Assembly (NCBI GenBank): GCA_022766165.1
Contig: QYLO01000005.1
Location: 31,793 to 95,792, forward strand
Origin: Candidatus Electrothrix gigas
GTDB taxonomy: Bacteria; Desulfobacterota; Desulfobulbia; Desulfobulbales; Desulfobulbaceae
Direction: 5' to 3'
DNA length: 64,000 nt
Shown here: positions 16,586 through 26,291 of the stretch, piece after piece
Layout: the number at the start of each line of letters is the position of its first letter
Numbering within the stretch: position 1 is the first letter of the stretch
Notes under the pieces: generated by a model
Database searches by the model: none
The model's input: only the letters and a program-made list of their open reading frames with translations
Told to the model about the DNA's origin: nothing
Translations under genes and position numbers: made by a program

Positions 16586-17854
16586 ATGTCATCGGTTCAG
16601 CGCAATATGCAATTCAAAAAGGTATCCATGATCGGACTCGGCTACATCGGCCTGCCCACAGCTGCAATTATGGCCTCCAGAGGCTTGGAGGTGATCGGTG
16701 TTGATGTTAATCAGCAGGCGGTTGAGACGATCAATCAGGGTAAAATTCATATCGTTGAACCGGATTTGGACATTGTGGTCCGCAGTGTGGTCCAGACAGG
16801 ACAGCTCCGGGCGACCACTGTACCTGAAGCGGCGGATGCCTTTCTCATTGCTGTACCTACGCCGTTTCAGGAAGAACATCAGCCGGACCTAAGCTATATC
16901 GGGGCTGCTGCCCAGGCCATAGCTCCTGTGTTGACTCAAGGCAATCTTGTTGTTCTGGAATCCACTAGTCCTGTGGGCACAACAGAACAGCTGGCTGGCT
17001 GGCTGGCGGATGCCCGACCTGATCTCAGTTTTCCCCAGCAGGATGCGGAACACGCGGATATTCTGATCGCCCATTGCCCGGAACGAGTCCTGCCCGGACA
17101 TGTCCTCCATGAATTGGTCAGCAATGACCGGATCATCGGCGGCATGACCCCGCGATGTGCCCAAGCCGCTATGCAGCTTTATAAAGTCTTTGTGAAAGGG
17201 GAATGCCTGATCACTGATGCACGCACGGCGGAGTTGAGCAAGTTGACCGAAAACGCCTATCGAGATGTCAACATCGCCTTTGCCAACGAACTTTCTTTGA
17301 TCTGCGAAGAACTGCATGTTAATGTCTGGGAGCTGATTGAACTGGCCAACCGGCATCCGAGGGTGAACATCCTCCAACCCGGTCCAGGGGTGGGCGGTCA
17401 TTGCATTGCTGTGGACCCTTGGTTTATCGTTGACTCGGCACCGAAACAGGCCAGATTAATCCGTACTGCCCGTGAGGTGAATGACAACAAGCCAGAGCAG
17501 GTGCTGGAAAAAGTAAAAGCCAAGGCAGAACGCTTCAAAAAAGCGAAAATCGCCTGTTTCGGTCTGGCCTTCAAAGCGAATATTGATGACCTGAGGGAAA
17601 GCCCGGCTTTGCACATCGTGCAGCAGTTGGCGCATGATGAGGTCGGTGAACTGCTGGTCGTGGAGCCGCATATCACGGCTTTGCCGGAGAGCTTGACTGC
17701 GTATCCGCATGTTGATATATACGGCATCAACGCTGCCTTGGAGCAGGCCGATATTGTTCTCGGACTGGTGGATCATGATGCGTTCAGACGGATTGATCAG
17801 GATTTGCTGAAAGAAAAGATCGTTATTGATTGTCGAGGAATGTGGCGCGGATGA
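16586..17854 (+). CDS. wecC: UDP-N-acetyl-D-mannosaminuronate dehydrogenase
   Basis: NAD-dependent four-electron oxidation of UDP-ManNAc to UDP-ManNAcA. The 422-residue protein has the N-terminal Rossmann GLGYIGLPTAAIMASRG, TENAYRDVNIAFANEL in the central helix, the catalytic-cysteine loop GPGVGGHCIAVDPWF (Cys near residue 272), and the second NAD-like domain with GLAFKANIDDLRESPAL. It follows wecB with two bases between and shares an ATGA overlap with the DUF4838 gene, indicating a translationally coupled unit. Confidence 0.96.
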   Translation: MSSVQRNMQFKKVSMIGLGYIGLPTAAIMASRGLEVIGVDVNQQAVETINQGKIHIVEPDLDIVVRSVVQTGQLRATTVPEAADAFLIAVPTPFQEEHQPDLSYIGAAAQAIAPVLTQGNLVVLESTSPVGTTEQLAGWLADARPDLSFPQQDAEHADILIAHCPERVLPGHVLHELVSNDRIIGGMTPRCAQAAMQLYKVFVKGECLITDARTAELSKLTENAYRDVNIAFANELSLICEELHVNVWELIELANRHPRVNILQPGPGVGGHCIAVDPWFIVDSAPKQARLIRTAREVNDNKPEQVLEKVKAKAERFKKAKIACFGLAFKANIDDLRESPALHIVQQLAHDEVGELLVVEPHITALPESLTAYPHVDIYGINAALEQADIVLGLVDHDAFRRIDQDLLKEKIVIDCRGMWRG

Positions 17855-19692
17855 GGAAACATTCCTATATCAGTAGAATTATGTTGATCTGGCTGACGGT
17901 CTTACCAAGCCTTGCCGTATCAGCTTCTCTTCGCATTGTCGAAAACAATAAACCGCTTTCCTGTATTATTGTCACTCAGGATGCCTCGAAACAGGTGCGT
18001 ACCGCCGCAAAAACCTTGCAGGAATATATTCAGAAAGCCTCGCAGGCAAAGATACCGCTTATTGATAATGATACAATCCCGGCAGATGATAATCGGATAC
18101 ATATCTGGGTAGGGCCTTCAAAGCAGGCAGCAACATTAAAACCTGTTTTGCGGAAAATGGACGATGACGGTCTGATAATATCTTTTCCCTCTGAAAAAAA
18201 TATTGTGATTGTCGGCCCGACGGACTGGGGCACGGAATTCGGAGTTTATGAATTTTTGGAACGGTATCTCGGAATACGCTGGCTATTTCCCGGCCCTGCA
18301 GGTGAATATGTACCCTCTTCAGCAACCATAGATGTTCCCATGTATACAGTCCGGCAGGAACCTGTACTTTCTTTAAGGATATTAGGTGGAATTGAAGGAA
18401 CTAAAGAAAATTTATTATGGACACGTCGGAACCGTATGAATTATCGAAAGGTTAGATATGGTCATAATTTACGGAATATTTTTCCGCCTGAACAGTATAC
18501 GCAAACGCACCCTGAATTTTTTCCCATCCATGATGGTAAACGTTACCTCCCCAAAAATCATAAGGTGCTTGGAAACTGGCAACCCTGCTTTACTGCACCG
18601 GGCCTTGTCGATGAGGCAGTAAAAAATATCTGCGCATATTTTGCAAAGCATCCAGATGCGACATCGTATTCTCTGGGGGTGAATGATGGATGGGCCAACA
18701 GCAGCGGCCATTGTCAATGCGATAGTTGCCGCTTACAAGACAGCGGGAAAAAAAATTCGCTTGGCCGCAGAGACCTCTCGGACAGGTATTTCGCATGGGC
18801 TAACGCTGTTGTTGAAAAGGTGCTTGAAAAATATCCAGACAAATGGTTCGGTTGCCTTGCCTACAACGAAATCGCTGACCCGCCGTCGAAGATAAAAATT
18901 CATCCGCGTATTGTCCCGTTTCTGTGCTATTCTAGAATGAAATGGGTTGATAGTGATATCAGACTGAAAAGGCAGAACATTATAGAGCTGTGGCATCAGA
19001 AGGCTTCAATTATTGGGTGGTATGATTATATTTACGGGACGCCATATCTGCTTCCAAGAGTGTATTTTCATATCATGGCCGATTATTACAAGTATGCGGC
19101 GAAACACGGTGTGAAACATATAGTCTCAGAGGCCTATCCGAACTGGGGGGAAGGGCCGAAGCTGTATGTTGCCCTGAAGTTGCAATGGAATCCTGAGTTG
19201 AATGTGGACCAGCTCCTGCATGAATGGTATGAAGCTGCGGTCGGCAGACAGGCTGCACCGTATTTAGCGGCCTATTACCGCCTTTGGGAGAAATTCTGGA
19301 CTGAGCGGATTCCTGCAGGAGAGTGGTTTACACGAGATAAAGAAAAAATGCAGTATCTCTACTTTGGCTGGCCAATATATCTTGATCAGGTTCGAGTTGA
19401 AGATCTAGAAGAAAGCCGTAATTTATTGGAGATTGCGTCAGAAAATGTTCAAACAAAGGAAGAAAAAAAACGAATTCAATATCTTTTAAAAGCGTTTGAA
19501 TATTATGAAGCATCCGCTTTTTCCTATCTTGGCTTGAAAAAGGGGAAGAGGCAGGAAGGAAAAAATATTGAATATTATCAAATGCTTAATAAGCGGCGGT
19601 ATGATTTGGTGGAAAGTTTTGATACTGATCCAGTCCTGAAGCATCCGTTGCGATTTGATAGCAAACGATTCTCTGAATATTTTGCATGGTGA
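17851..19692 (+). CDS. exported DUF4838 protein, possible glycoside-active enzyme
   Basis: A 613-residue secreted protein. ATG 17851 overlaps the wecC stop (ATGA); an upstream in-frame start at 17830 is less likely. Residues 1-27 form a signal peptide (hydrophobic IMLIWLTVLPSLAVSA). The N-terminal ~130 residues resemble the zincin-like alpha/beta domain found before GH20/GH67 catalytic barrels (GTEFGVYEFLERYLGIRWLFPG). The rest matches DUF4838, including the GHCQCDSCR cysteine cluster (~286-294) and WYDYIYG. Members often occur with polysaccharide-degrading or -modifying genes, but no activity is established to my knowledge. Coupling to wecC suggests a role on ManNAcA-containing polymer. Confidence 0.8.
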   Translation: MRKHSYISRIMLIWLTVLPSLAVSASLRIVENNKPLSCIIVTQDASKQVRTAAKTLQEYIQKASQAKIPLIDNDTIPADDNRIHIWVGPSKQAATLKPVLRKMDDDGLIISFPSEKNIVIVGPTDWGTEFGVYEFLERYLGIRWLFPGPAGEYVPSSATIDVPMYTVRQEPVLSLRILGGIEGTKENLLWTRRNRMNYRKVRYGHNLRNIFPPEQYTQTHPEFFPIHDGKRYLPKNHKVLGNWQPCFTAPGLVDEAVKNICAYFAKHPDATSYSLGVNDGWANSSGHCQCDSCRLQDSGKKNSLGRRDLSDRYFAWANAVVEKVLEKYPDKWFGCLAYNEIADPPSKIKIHPRIVPFLCYSRMKWVDSDIRLKRQNIIELWHQKASIIGWYDYIYGTPYLLPRVYFHIMADYYKYAAKHGVKHIVSEAYPNWGEGPKLYVALKLQWNPELNVDQLLHEWYEAAVGRQAAPYLAAYYRLWEKFWTERIPAGEWFTRDKEKMQYLYFGWPIYLDQVRVEDLEESRNLLEIASENVQTKEEKKRIQYLLKAFEYYEASAFSYLGLKKGKRQEGKNIEYYQMLNKRRYDLVESFDTDPVLKHPLRFDSKRFSEYFAW

Positions 19693-19899
19693 ATTTACAA
19701 CCGATTGATCGTTCACTGCCGTAAAAATCGCGGACAGAGTTTTGTGAAATGCCCCTTGTTGTTTCAGTAACCGATTGTTTTAAGGGGAGCGAGGTTAAGG
19801 TTAAATTCAAAGATTTTGTGTTATAGCGATTCTGAGAGTAACTTTTAAAAGAGAGAAAATGACGCTGTCCCAGAGAACGGGTAGTTTTGCAGGAGATCT

Positions 19900-20691
19900 A
19901 TGAAAGCAGTCATCCTTGCCGGCGGATTCGGCACACGTATCAGCGAAGAAACACATCTTCGCCCGAAACCCATGATTGAGATAGGCGGCAGACCTATCCT
20001 CTGGCATATCATGAAGATTTACTCTCATTACGGGATCAATGATTTTGTCATCTGTCTCGGATACATGGGATATTTCATCAAAGAGTATTTTGCTAATTAC
20101 TTTTTACACATGTCTGATGTTACTTTTGATATATGTCAAAATAAAATGGAAGTGCATCATAATTATTGCGAACCGTGGAAGGTGACTTTGGTGGACACCG
20201 GATTGCACTCTATGACCGGGGGACGGCTCAGGCGGGTTACCAAATATCTTGAAGACGAGCCGTTCTGTTTTACCTACGGCGACGGCGTGGCTGATGTGGA
20301 TATTTCGGCAATGGTCGAATATCACAGGCACCACGGGACACTGGCTACTATGACGGCGATTCAGCCTCCGGGTCGTTACGGCGCACTTGACATGCAAGGA
20401 GATCGGATTCGGCAATTTCAGGAAAAGCCGAAAGGCGACGGCGGCTGGATCAACGGCGGTTTTTTTGTGCTTGATCCCAAGGTGATTGATTATATTAAGG
20501 ATGACACAACGGTTTGGGAGCAGACACCGTTAGAGCGGCTTGCACAGGAAGCCCAGCTCTGCGCCTATAGACACGAAGGTTTCTGGCAATCCATGGATAC
20601 TCTGCGGGATAAGATGAAGCTGGAAGAACTCTGGCAACAGGGCAATGCTCCTTGGAAACTGTGGGAAGATAGCTGTCTATGCAGACACTAA
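19900..20691 (+). CDS. rfbF: glucose-1-phosphate cytidylyltransferase
   Basis: Makes CDP-glucose from CTP and Glc-1-P. The 263-residue nucleotidyltransferase has the RfbF-specific start [35 protein letters not shown] with the activated-phosphate loop, YGDGVADVD (metal/base site, ~126) and the C-terminal [13 protein letters not shown] strong AGGAG site precedes ATG 19900. The last 13 bases overlap rfbG. The 207 bases before it (19693-19899) contain no gene that I can support. Confidence 0.95.
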   Translation: MKAVILAGGFGTRISEETHLRPKPMIEIGGRPILWHIMKIYSHYGINDFVICLGYMGYFIKEYFANYFLHMSDVTFDICQNKMEVHHNYCEPWKVTLVDTGLHSMTGGRLRRVTKYLEDEPFCFTYGDGVADVDISAMVEYHRHHGTLATMTAIQPPGRYGALDMQGDRIRQFQEKPKGDGGWINGGFFVLDPKVIDYIKDDTTVWEQTPLERLAQEAQLCAYRHEGFWQSMDTLRDKMKLEELWQQGNAPWKLWEDSCLCRH

Positions 20692-21800
20692 ATTCCGCAT
20701 ATCGGCTCTTCGGCAGTATCTATCAGGAAAAACGGGTGCTGGTTACCGGGCATACCGGGTTTAAAGGTTCTTGGCTCTGCGCTTGGCTGACCTCCTTAGG
20801 TGCGGAAGTGCTTGGCTTTTCTTTGGTGCCAAATACCTCACCGAATCATTTTGATCTGATCGGTTCGGAACTTGCAATGGATTCCGTGTTTGGTGATATC
20901 CGTGACCCGGCTGCGTTACAGGAGACTTGGGCCGAATTTCAGCCTGAGATTGTCTTTCATCTGGCCGCACAGCCTCTGGTTCGTCTCTCGTACGAACAGC
21001 CTGTAGAGACTCTACACACCAATGTCCTCGGCACGGCCAATGTGTTTGAGGCATGCCGCAGCACTTCGTCGGTGCGGGCCGTTGTCAATATCACCAGCGA
21101 CAAGTGCTACGAAAATCGGGAATGGGTCTGGGGATACCGGGAAAACGATCCAATGGGAGGATATGATCCTTACAGTGCCTCCAAGGGCTGTGCGGAACTG
21201 GTAACATCAGCGTATAGAAATTCCTTTTTTAGTGGAGATATGTCTCGTCTTCTGCTTTCCAGTGCGCGTGCAGGTAATGTGATCGGTGGCGGCGACTGGG
21301 CCAAAGACCGCATTGTAACGGATATGATGGAGGCCGCAAGCAGGGGAAAAACATTGCGCATCAGAAATCCTCGGGCGACCCGGCCTTGGCAGCATGTGCT
21401 GGAACCGCTTTCCGGCTATCTTCTGCTTGGTCAGCGGTTGCTGGAAGAGAAACAGGAATATGCTGATGGCTGGAATTTCGGTCCGAACGATGATGGAGCA
21501 ATCCCGGTTATTCAGGTTGTACAGGCAATGCAGAAGACTTGGAACAAAATTGTTTATCAGATAGATGAGGATGCGGAGAATCCTCATGAGGCCGCTCTGT
21601 TGAAGCTGGATTGCTCTAAGGCCAGGATGCGACTCGGGTGGAAAGGGGTCTGGAACAGCGAAATTACCTTTACTCGGACGGCGGAATGGTATAAAAGGTT
21701 CTACGAAACAGGAACTGTGATTACAACAGAGCAACTGACGGCATATATTCATGATGCCGGACAGGCCGGTGTATCTTGGGTAGAGGAAACTGGAGATTGA
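20679..21800 (+). CDS. rfbG: CDP-glucose 4,6-dehydratase
   Basis: Converts CDP-glucose to CDP-4-keto-6-deoxyglucose, entry to branched or dideoxy CDP sugars. The 373-residue SDR has [43 protein letters not shown] and [16 protein letters not shown] (Y~165/K~169), all typical of RfbG. It overlaps rfbF. No rfbH (the PMP-dependent 3-dehydratase for dideoxysugars) follows; an epimerase and a C-methyltransferase do, pointing to a branched 6-deoxyhexose instead. Confidence 0.95.
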   Translation: MQTLNSAYRLFGSIYQEKRVLVTGHTGFKGSWLCAWLTSLGAEVLGFSLVPNTSPNHFDLIGSELAMDSVFGDIRDPAALQETWAEFQPEIVFHLAAQPLVRLSYEQPVETLHTNVLGTANVFEACRSTSSVRAVVNITSDKCYENREWVWGYRENDPMGGYDPYSASKGCAELVTSAYRNSFFSGDMSRLLLSSARAGNVIGGGDWAKDRIVTDMMEAASRGKTLRIRNPRATRPWQHVLEPLSGYLLLGQRLLEEKQEYADGWNFGPNDDGAIPVIQVVQAMQKTWNKIVYQIDEDAENPHEAALLKLDCSKARMRLGWKGVWNSEITFTRTAEWYKRFYETGTVITTEQLTAYIHDAGQAGVSWVEETGD

Positions 21801-21814
21801 GAAAACAAAGGACG

Positions 21815-22378
21815 ATGAACCGATTCACTGTCAGCAATCTGCCACTTGTCGGGCTTAAATGTGTCATGCGCCAGAGACTAGGCGACCAGCGTGGCTTCCT
21901 GTCTCGTCTGTTCTGCACCGAAGAATTGGCTGCCGCTGGCTGGAAAAAACCGGTTGCCCAGATCAACCACACCTTCACCGCCCGGTGCGGCACAGTCCGG
22001 GGGCTGCATTATCAGCTGCCGCCGCAGGCCGAAATGAAATTAGTGAGCTGTATCTGCGGCGAGGTTTGGGATGTGGCAGTTGATCTGCGGGCTGATTCGT
22101 CTACTTTTCTGCAATGGTACGCGGAAAAGCTCTCAGCGGAAAATGGTCGGGGCCTGCTGATTCCGGAAGGTTTTGCCCACGGCTTTCAGACGTTGACGGA
22201 CAACTGCGAACTGCTTTATCTGCACACAGCGGTCTATACGCCTCAGGCAGAGGCAGGGCTGCGTTTTGATGACCTGCGTCTCAATATTTCCTGGCCCTTG
22301 GCTGTCACTGAACTTTCTGCCCGCGATCAAGCTCATCCATTATTGACAGAGACTTTCAGAGGGATAGACATAGCATGA
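21815..22378 (+). CDS. RfbC-like nucleotide-sugar 3,5-epimerase
   Basis: Cupin-type epimerase of the dTDP-4-dehydrorhamnose 3,5-epimerase family (187 residues from ATG 21815, behind AAAGGA; 14 bases after rfbG). Visible motifs are QRGFLSRLF, NHTF, the catalytic-His loop VRGLHYQLPP, GEVWDVAVDLR, IPEGFAHGFQTL and YTPQAEAGLRFDD. Because its neighbours make CDP-4-keto-6-deoxyglucose, its substrate is more likely a CDP sugar than dTDP; true RfbA/B/D partners are absent here. It overlaps the next gene by four bases. Confidence 0.88.
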   Translation: MNRFTVSNLPLVGLKCVMRQRLGDQRGFLSRLFCTEELAAAGWKKPVAQINHTFTARCGTVRGLHYQLPPQAEMKLVSCICGEVWDVAVDLRADSSTFLQWYAEKLSAENGRGLLIPEGFAHGFQTLTDNCELLYLHTAVYTPQAEAGLRFDDLRLNISWPLAVTELSARDQAHPLLTETFRGIDIA

Positions 22379-23598
22379 ACTGTCGTCATTGCGGAACACC
22401 GCTTACTCATACTTTTCTTGATCTCGGAACAGCTCCGCCGTCAAATGCCTACTTGAGTGCAGATGAGCTGAATCGTCCTGAGCTGTATTATCCGCTCAAG
22501 GTGATGGTTTGCGACCAATGTTGGCTGGTACAGACCGAGGATTATGCGCAGGCGGATGAACTCTTTAAGTCGGATTACGCCTACTTCTCCAGCACCTCTG
22601 CCAGTTGGTTGCAGCATGCCGAGCAGTATACTCAGGATATGATTGCTCGGCTCAATCTGGGGAGAGACAGTCTGGTGATTGAGCTTGCCTGCAATGATGG
22701 CTATCTGCTGAAAAATTTTGTTACCGCTGATGTACCCTGCTTGGGTATTGAACCGACTGACGCCACTGCGTCGGCTGCCGAACAACTCGGCGTTCCAGTA
22801 TTGCGCGAGTTTTTTGGTGAGCAAACCGCCCTACGTCTAGCTACGCAGGGCAGGCAGGCAGATCTACTGATAGGCAATAATGTCTACGCCCATGTGCCGG
22901 ACATCAACGACTTCACACGCGGGTTAAAGGCAATGCTTAAACCCGGGGGAACCATCACGCTGGAATTTCCGCACCTGTTACGGCTGATTGAGCAGAATCA
23001 GTTCGACACCGTGTATCACGAACACTTTTCCTATCTTTCACTGGGGACAGTTAGCCGCATTTTTCAGACAGTAGGGTTGCGCGTCTGGCATGTGGAGCAG
23101 CTTACGACCCACGGCGGGAGCCTGCGCGTGTTTGGTTGTCACAATGACGATCAGCGTGAGAACACAGTTGTGGTTGATGATCTGCTGAAAGAAGAAGAAA
23201 AGAATGGGCTACAGGATCTTGCTGCGTATCAAGGAGTTCAGGCTCGTGCGAATCGGGTAAAAAACGATTTACTTGCTTTTTTGATTGAGCAGAAAAGTGC
23301 AGGAAAAAAAGTTGCGGCCTATGGTGCAGCTGCCAAGGGAAATACCTTGCTCAACTATGCCGGAGTTAGACCGGACCTGCTGCCTTTTGTCTGCGATGCT
23401 GCGCCGTCCAAGCAGGGTAAATACCTGCCGGGCAGCCGTATACCGATTCTTGACCCGTCTGCGCTGCAAGAGTACGCGCCTGACTATGTTCTGATCCTGC
23501 CGTGGAATCTGAAAGAAGAAATTATGCAGCAGCTGAATAGTATCCGCTCTTGGAACGGGCGATTTGTTGCAGCGGTTCCTGAGTTACTCGTTCTTTGA
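22375..23598 (+). CDS. TylCIII-type NDP-hexose C-methyltransferase
   Basis: SAM-dependent methyltransferase with the three-part architecture of sugar 3-C-methyltransferases: an N-terminal zinc knuckle (C3, C6 in MNCRHCG; VCDQCWLVQ near 45-53), a central SAM domain (VIELACNDGYLLKNF ~101; VYHEHFSYLS, the catalytic His/Glu region), and the Methyltransf_14 C-terminal domain (AAYGAAAKGNTLLNY, CDAAPSKQGKYLPGS). Family members add the branch methyl of mycarose, virenose and similar sugars. Coupled by ATGA to the epimerase gene. It probably methylates a CDP-4-keto-6-deoxyhexose; the carbon position is inferred from family only. Confidence 0.9.
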   Translation: MNCRHCGTPLTHTFLDLGTAPPSNAYLSADELNRPELYYPLKVMVCDQCWLVQTEDYAQADELFKSDYAYFSSTSASWLQHAEQYTQDMIARLNLGRDSLVIELACNDGYLLKNFVTADVPCLGIEPTDATASAAEQLGVPVLREFFGEQTALRLATQGRQADLLIGNNVYAHVPDINDFTRGLKAMLKPGGTITLEFPHLLRLIEQNQFDTVYHEHFSYLSLGTVSRIFQTVGLRVWHVEQLTTHGGSLRVFGCHNDDQRENTVVVDDLLKEEEKNGLQDLAAYQGVQARANRVKNDLLAFLIEQKSAGKKVAAYGAAAKGNTLLNYAGVRPDLLPFVCDAAPSKQGKYLPGSRIPILDPSALQEYAPDYVLILPWNLKEEIMQQLNSIRSWNGRFVAAVPELLVL

Positions 23599-23610
23599 TT
23601 ATTTGAAATT

Positions 23611-24453
23611 ATGAAAATTGCAGTAACTGGAGCCGGAGGGTTCATCGGACAGCATGTGCTTGCTGAACTATCTGGAAGGCAACATGAGGTTGTTGCCGTT
23701 ATAAGAAAAACTTCAGATAGTTCCCAGCTACCTTCTTTCGGTACGTCCGTACACCTTGATCTTGCTGAAGCGGATGCTGGAGTATATGATGATCTGGGAT
23801 GTCCTGATGTATTGATTCATCTGGCTTGGGGCGGTTTACCGAACTATCGATCACTCCATCATTTTGAGCAGGAGTTGCCCTTGCAATATCAATTCCTGCG
23901 GACGATGGTGCAGTCGGGACTATCCTCGCTTTTTGTCGCAGGGACTTGCTTTGAATACGGGATGCAATCTGGGCAGCTACATGAAAATATGCCTGCGAAA
24001 CCGGATAATCCCTATGCTTTTGCAAAGGATACCCTGCGTAGACAGTTAACCTTTCTACAGAATAATTTATCCTTTTCGATGACTTGGGGAAGACTTTTTT
24101 ACCTCTACGGTGAGGGGCAGGCCGAGAATTCCCTCTACCCACAGCTACAAAGTGCTGTGCAACGAGGAGATGATGTTTTCAATATGTCAGGTGGTGAACA
24201 GCTACGTGATTACCTAACTGTGACAGAGGTAGCACGGTATATTGTGGACCTTGCCGTGTTGGGCAAAAATATAGGTGTTGTGAATATCTGCTCAGGTCAA
24301 CCTGTTTCAATCCGAAGCCTCGTTGAAGGTTGGATTGCTGAAAACAACTGGAATATTAAACTGAATTTTGGTCATTATCCGTATCCTGACTATGAACCTA
24401 TGGCCTTTTGGGGCGACCAGCACAAGTTGCTCTATTGTTTGGAGCTGTCATGA
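23611..24453 (+). CDS. NAD-dependent epimerase/dehydratase (probable CDP-4-ketohexose reductase)
   Basis: A 280-residue extended SDR with VTGAGGFIGQHVL at the N-terminus, AGTCFEYG (catalytic Thr region) and YAFAK (Tyr-x3-Lys). Its position after dehydratase, epimerase and C-methyltransferase fits the final 4-keto reduction giving a CDP-branched deoxysugar. It starts 12 bases after the methyltransferase and its stop overlaps the next ATG. Exact stereochemistry cannot be read from sequence. Confidence 0.85.
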   Translation: MKIAVTGAGGFIGQHVLAELSGRQHEVVAVIRKTSDSSQLPSFGTSVHLDLAEADAGVYDDLGCPDVLIHLAWGGLPNYRSLHHFEQELPLQYQFLRTMVQSGLSSLFVAGTCFEYGMQSGQLHENMPAKPDNPYAFAKDTLRRQLTFLQNNLSFSMTWGRLFYLYGEGQAENSLYPQLQSAVQRGDDVFNMSGGEQLRDYLTVTEVARYIVDLAVLGKNIGVVNICSGQPVSIRSLVEGWIAENNWNIKLNFGHYPYPDYEPMAFWGDQHKLLYCLELS

Positions 24454-25526
24454 ATGCGATAAAGGAACTGTATAGAGTAGAGCAGTTACCAGTATTGCAG
24501 AATCGCATGTATGCAACTGAGCAGGAGGCTGTAGAATGTCCCAAGGGGGATGTTGTTTTGGTTCAGGATAATGCAACAGGATTAATTTACAACCAATCGT
24601 TTAGACCGGAATTAGTTCAGTATGATCAGGAATATCAGAATGAGCAGGCTGTCAGTGAATCTTTCCGATTGCATCTGGAAGAAGTATCTACGATTTTCAG
24701 GCGGCACTATCAAAACTATTCACTGCTTGAAATTGGCTGCGGAAAAGGTTTTTTTCTGGAATATCTCCAGAAACTCGGTTTTGAAATAACCGGAGCTGAT
24801 CCAGCTTATGAGGGCAGGAATCCTCGTATTCTGAAAAAATATTTCACATCTGATCTCAATATACGCTCTGAGGGCATTATTTTACGACATGTTCTTGAGC
24901 ATATTCAGCATCCTGTCAGTTTTTTAAAAAAAATTGCTGAAGCAAATAAAGGGACAGGCAAAGTATACATTGAGGTGCCTTGTTTTGACTGGATTTCTCA
25001 GCACAGGACATGGTTTGATATTTTTTACGAGCATGTAAATTATTTTCGACTTGCTGATTTTAAAGAAATATTTGGAACTGTTTATGAAGCCGGTCATGTG
25101 TTTGGCGGACAATATCTTTATGCGATTGCCGATCTTGCAACACTCAGAGAGCCTGTCTGCCGTACCGACTGTCAATTTGAATTTCCAAAAGATTTTCTTT
25201 CTTCTGTGGAAAAATATGCAGAAAAAATAAAGAAAACGACTGTCAGTTCTATTATCTGGGGTGGTGCCTCCAAGGGAGTAATTTTTTCTGTCTTACTGCA
25301 ACGGGCGGGAACGAAAGCTGACTTTGTTGTAGATATAAATCCTGCAAAACAAGGTAAATATGTACCTGCAACCGGTTTATTGGTTCAGCCATATGAAGAT
25401 ATAAAAAATAAACTCAACCGCCGGAATGCTGATATTTTTATAATGAACAGTAATTATTCAGATGAGATTAAAAAAATAACTGAAAATCAATTTAATTATA
25501 TTGAGGTGGACTGCTGTGATATTTGA
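24450..25526 (+). CDS. second class I SAM methyltransferase with C-methyltransferase-like C-domain
   Basis: A 358-residue protein from ATG 24450 (ATGA overlap). It has the SAM site LLEIGCGKGFFLEYL (~90-104), VLEHIQHPVSFL, YEHVNYF (His/Tyr catalytic region of the C-methyltransferase group), and a C-terminal nucleotide-sugar-like domain (IIWGGASKGVIFSVLL, VVDINPAKQGKYVPATG). Unlike the gene at 22375 it lacks the N-terminal zinc cysteines. It may act on a second position or on the glycan itself. Composition is more AT-rich than the previous genes, suggesting separate acquisition. Confidence 0.82.
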   Translation: MNAIKELYRVEQLPVLQNRMYATEQEAVECPKGDVVLVQDNATGLIYNQSFRPELVQYDQEYQNEQAVSESFRLHLEEVSTIFRRHYQNYSLLEIGCGKGFFLEYLQKLGFEITGADPAYEGRNPRILKKYFTSDLNIRSEGIILRHVLEHIQHPVSFLKKIAEANKGTGKVYIEVPCFDWISQHRTWFDIFYEHVNYFRLADFKEIFGTVYEAGHVFGGQYLYAIADLATLREPVCRTDCQFEFPKDFLSSVEKYAEKIKKTTVSSIIWGGASKGVIFSVLLQRAGTKADFVVDINPAKQGKYVPATGLLVQPYEDIKNKLNRRNADIFIMNSNYSDEIKKITENQFNYIEVDCCDI

Positions 25527-26283
25527 CGATGAAGTGAAAGAGCGGGTGGCAGCTAACGGGCAAAATAAAGCGTTGTTAAAAGATACTGCTGAGTTTATAA
25601 CTACCTCAATTGATGCCGGGTACTCCTACAATTTTTCATGGCAAGGCCGTCCGGTCATCCAATACCCTCAGGATATGGTTGCAATGCAGGAACTAATCTG
25701 GTCGATTAAACCTGATCTGATTATTGAAACCGGCATTGCCCACGGCGGTTCACTCATCTTTAGTGCCTCTATGCTGGCCCAGCTGGATATCTGTGATGCG
25801 ATTGAAGCAGGTACCAATTTTAACCCTAAAGAGTCCCGACGTAAAGTATTGGGCATTGATATTGACATCCGTGCCCACAATCGTGCAGCCATTGAAGCGC
25901 ACCCCATGTATTCGCGCATCCAGATGATTGAAGGCTCAAGTATTGCGCCGGAGATTATTGATCAGGTCAAAACAATAGCCTCAGAGTACAAGCGTATTCT
26001 TGTCTGCCTTGATTCCAACCATACCCATGACCATGTGCTAGCTGAACTGGAGGCTTATGCCCCGCTGACCTCTGTGGGTAGTTACTGTGTCGTGTTTGAC
26101 ACCATTGTTGAAGACCTGCCCGCAGATATGTTTCCCGATCGCTCTTGGGGACCGGGAAATAATCCCAAGACAGCTGTATGGGAATATCTCAAGACGCACT
26201 CGGAATTTGAGATTGACAAAGATATACAGCATAAACTGCTGATTACTGTTGCGCCGGATGGGTATTTGAAACGGGTGAGCTAG
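25516..26283 (+). CDS. CmcI/cephalosporin-hydroxylase-family sugar methyltransferase
   Basis: A 255-residue Rossmann protein of the CmcI family (named for cephalosporin hydroxylase but including rhamnosyl O-methyltransferases). GTG 25516 sits eight to nine bases after GAGGTGG and overlaps the upstream gene by 11 bases. Typical motifs are YNFSWQGRPVIQYPQDM, IETGIAHGGSLIFSASML (SAM loop), GIDIDIRAHN, IEGSSI, LDSNHTHDHV and the tail PDGYLKR. In O-antigen clusters this family commonly sits with deoxysugar genes and probably methylates a sugar hydroxyl. Confidence 0.88.
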   Translation: MIFDDEVKERVAANGQNKALLKDTAEFITTSIDAGYSYNFSWQGRPVIQYPQDMVAMQELIWSIKPDLIIETGIAHGGSLIFSASMLAQLDICDAIEAGTNFNPKESRRKVLGIDIDIRAHNRAAIEAHPMYSRIQMIEGSSIAPEIIDQVKTIASEYKRILVCLDSNHTHDHVLAELEAYAPLTSVGSYCVVFDTIVEDLPADMFPDRSWGPGNNPKTAVWEYLKTHSEFEIDKDIQHKLLITVAPDGYLKRVS

Positions 26284-26291
26284 AAAGAAAA

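Noticed and set aside
16889..17401. Open frame on the minus strand opposite wecC
   Set aside because: Shadow of wecC, with an atypical composition and no recognisable domain.
19693..19899. Short frame of 25 codons between the DUF4838 gene and rfbF
   Set aside because: It has no ribosome site and no recognisable motif; the gap is treated as non-coding.
21207..21752. Open frame on the minus strand opposite rfbG
   Set aside because: Shadow of a conserved gene; rich in Cys, His and Pro as is usual for antisense reading.
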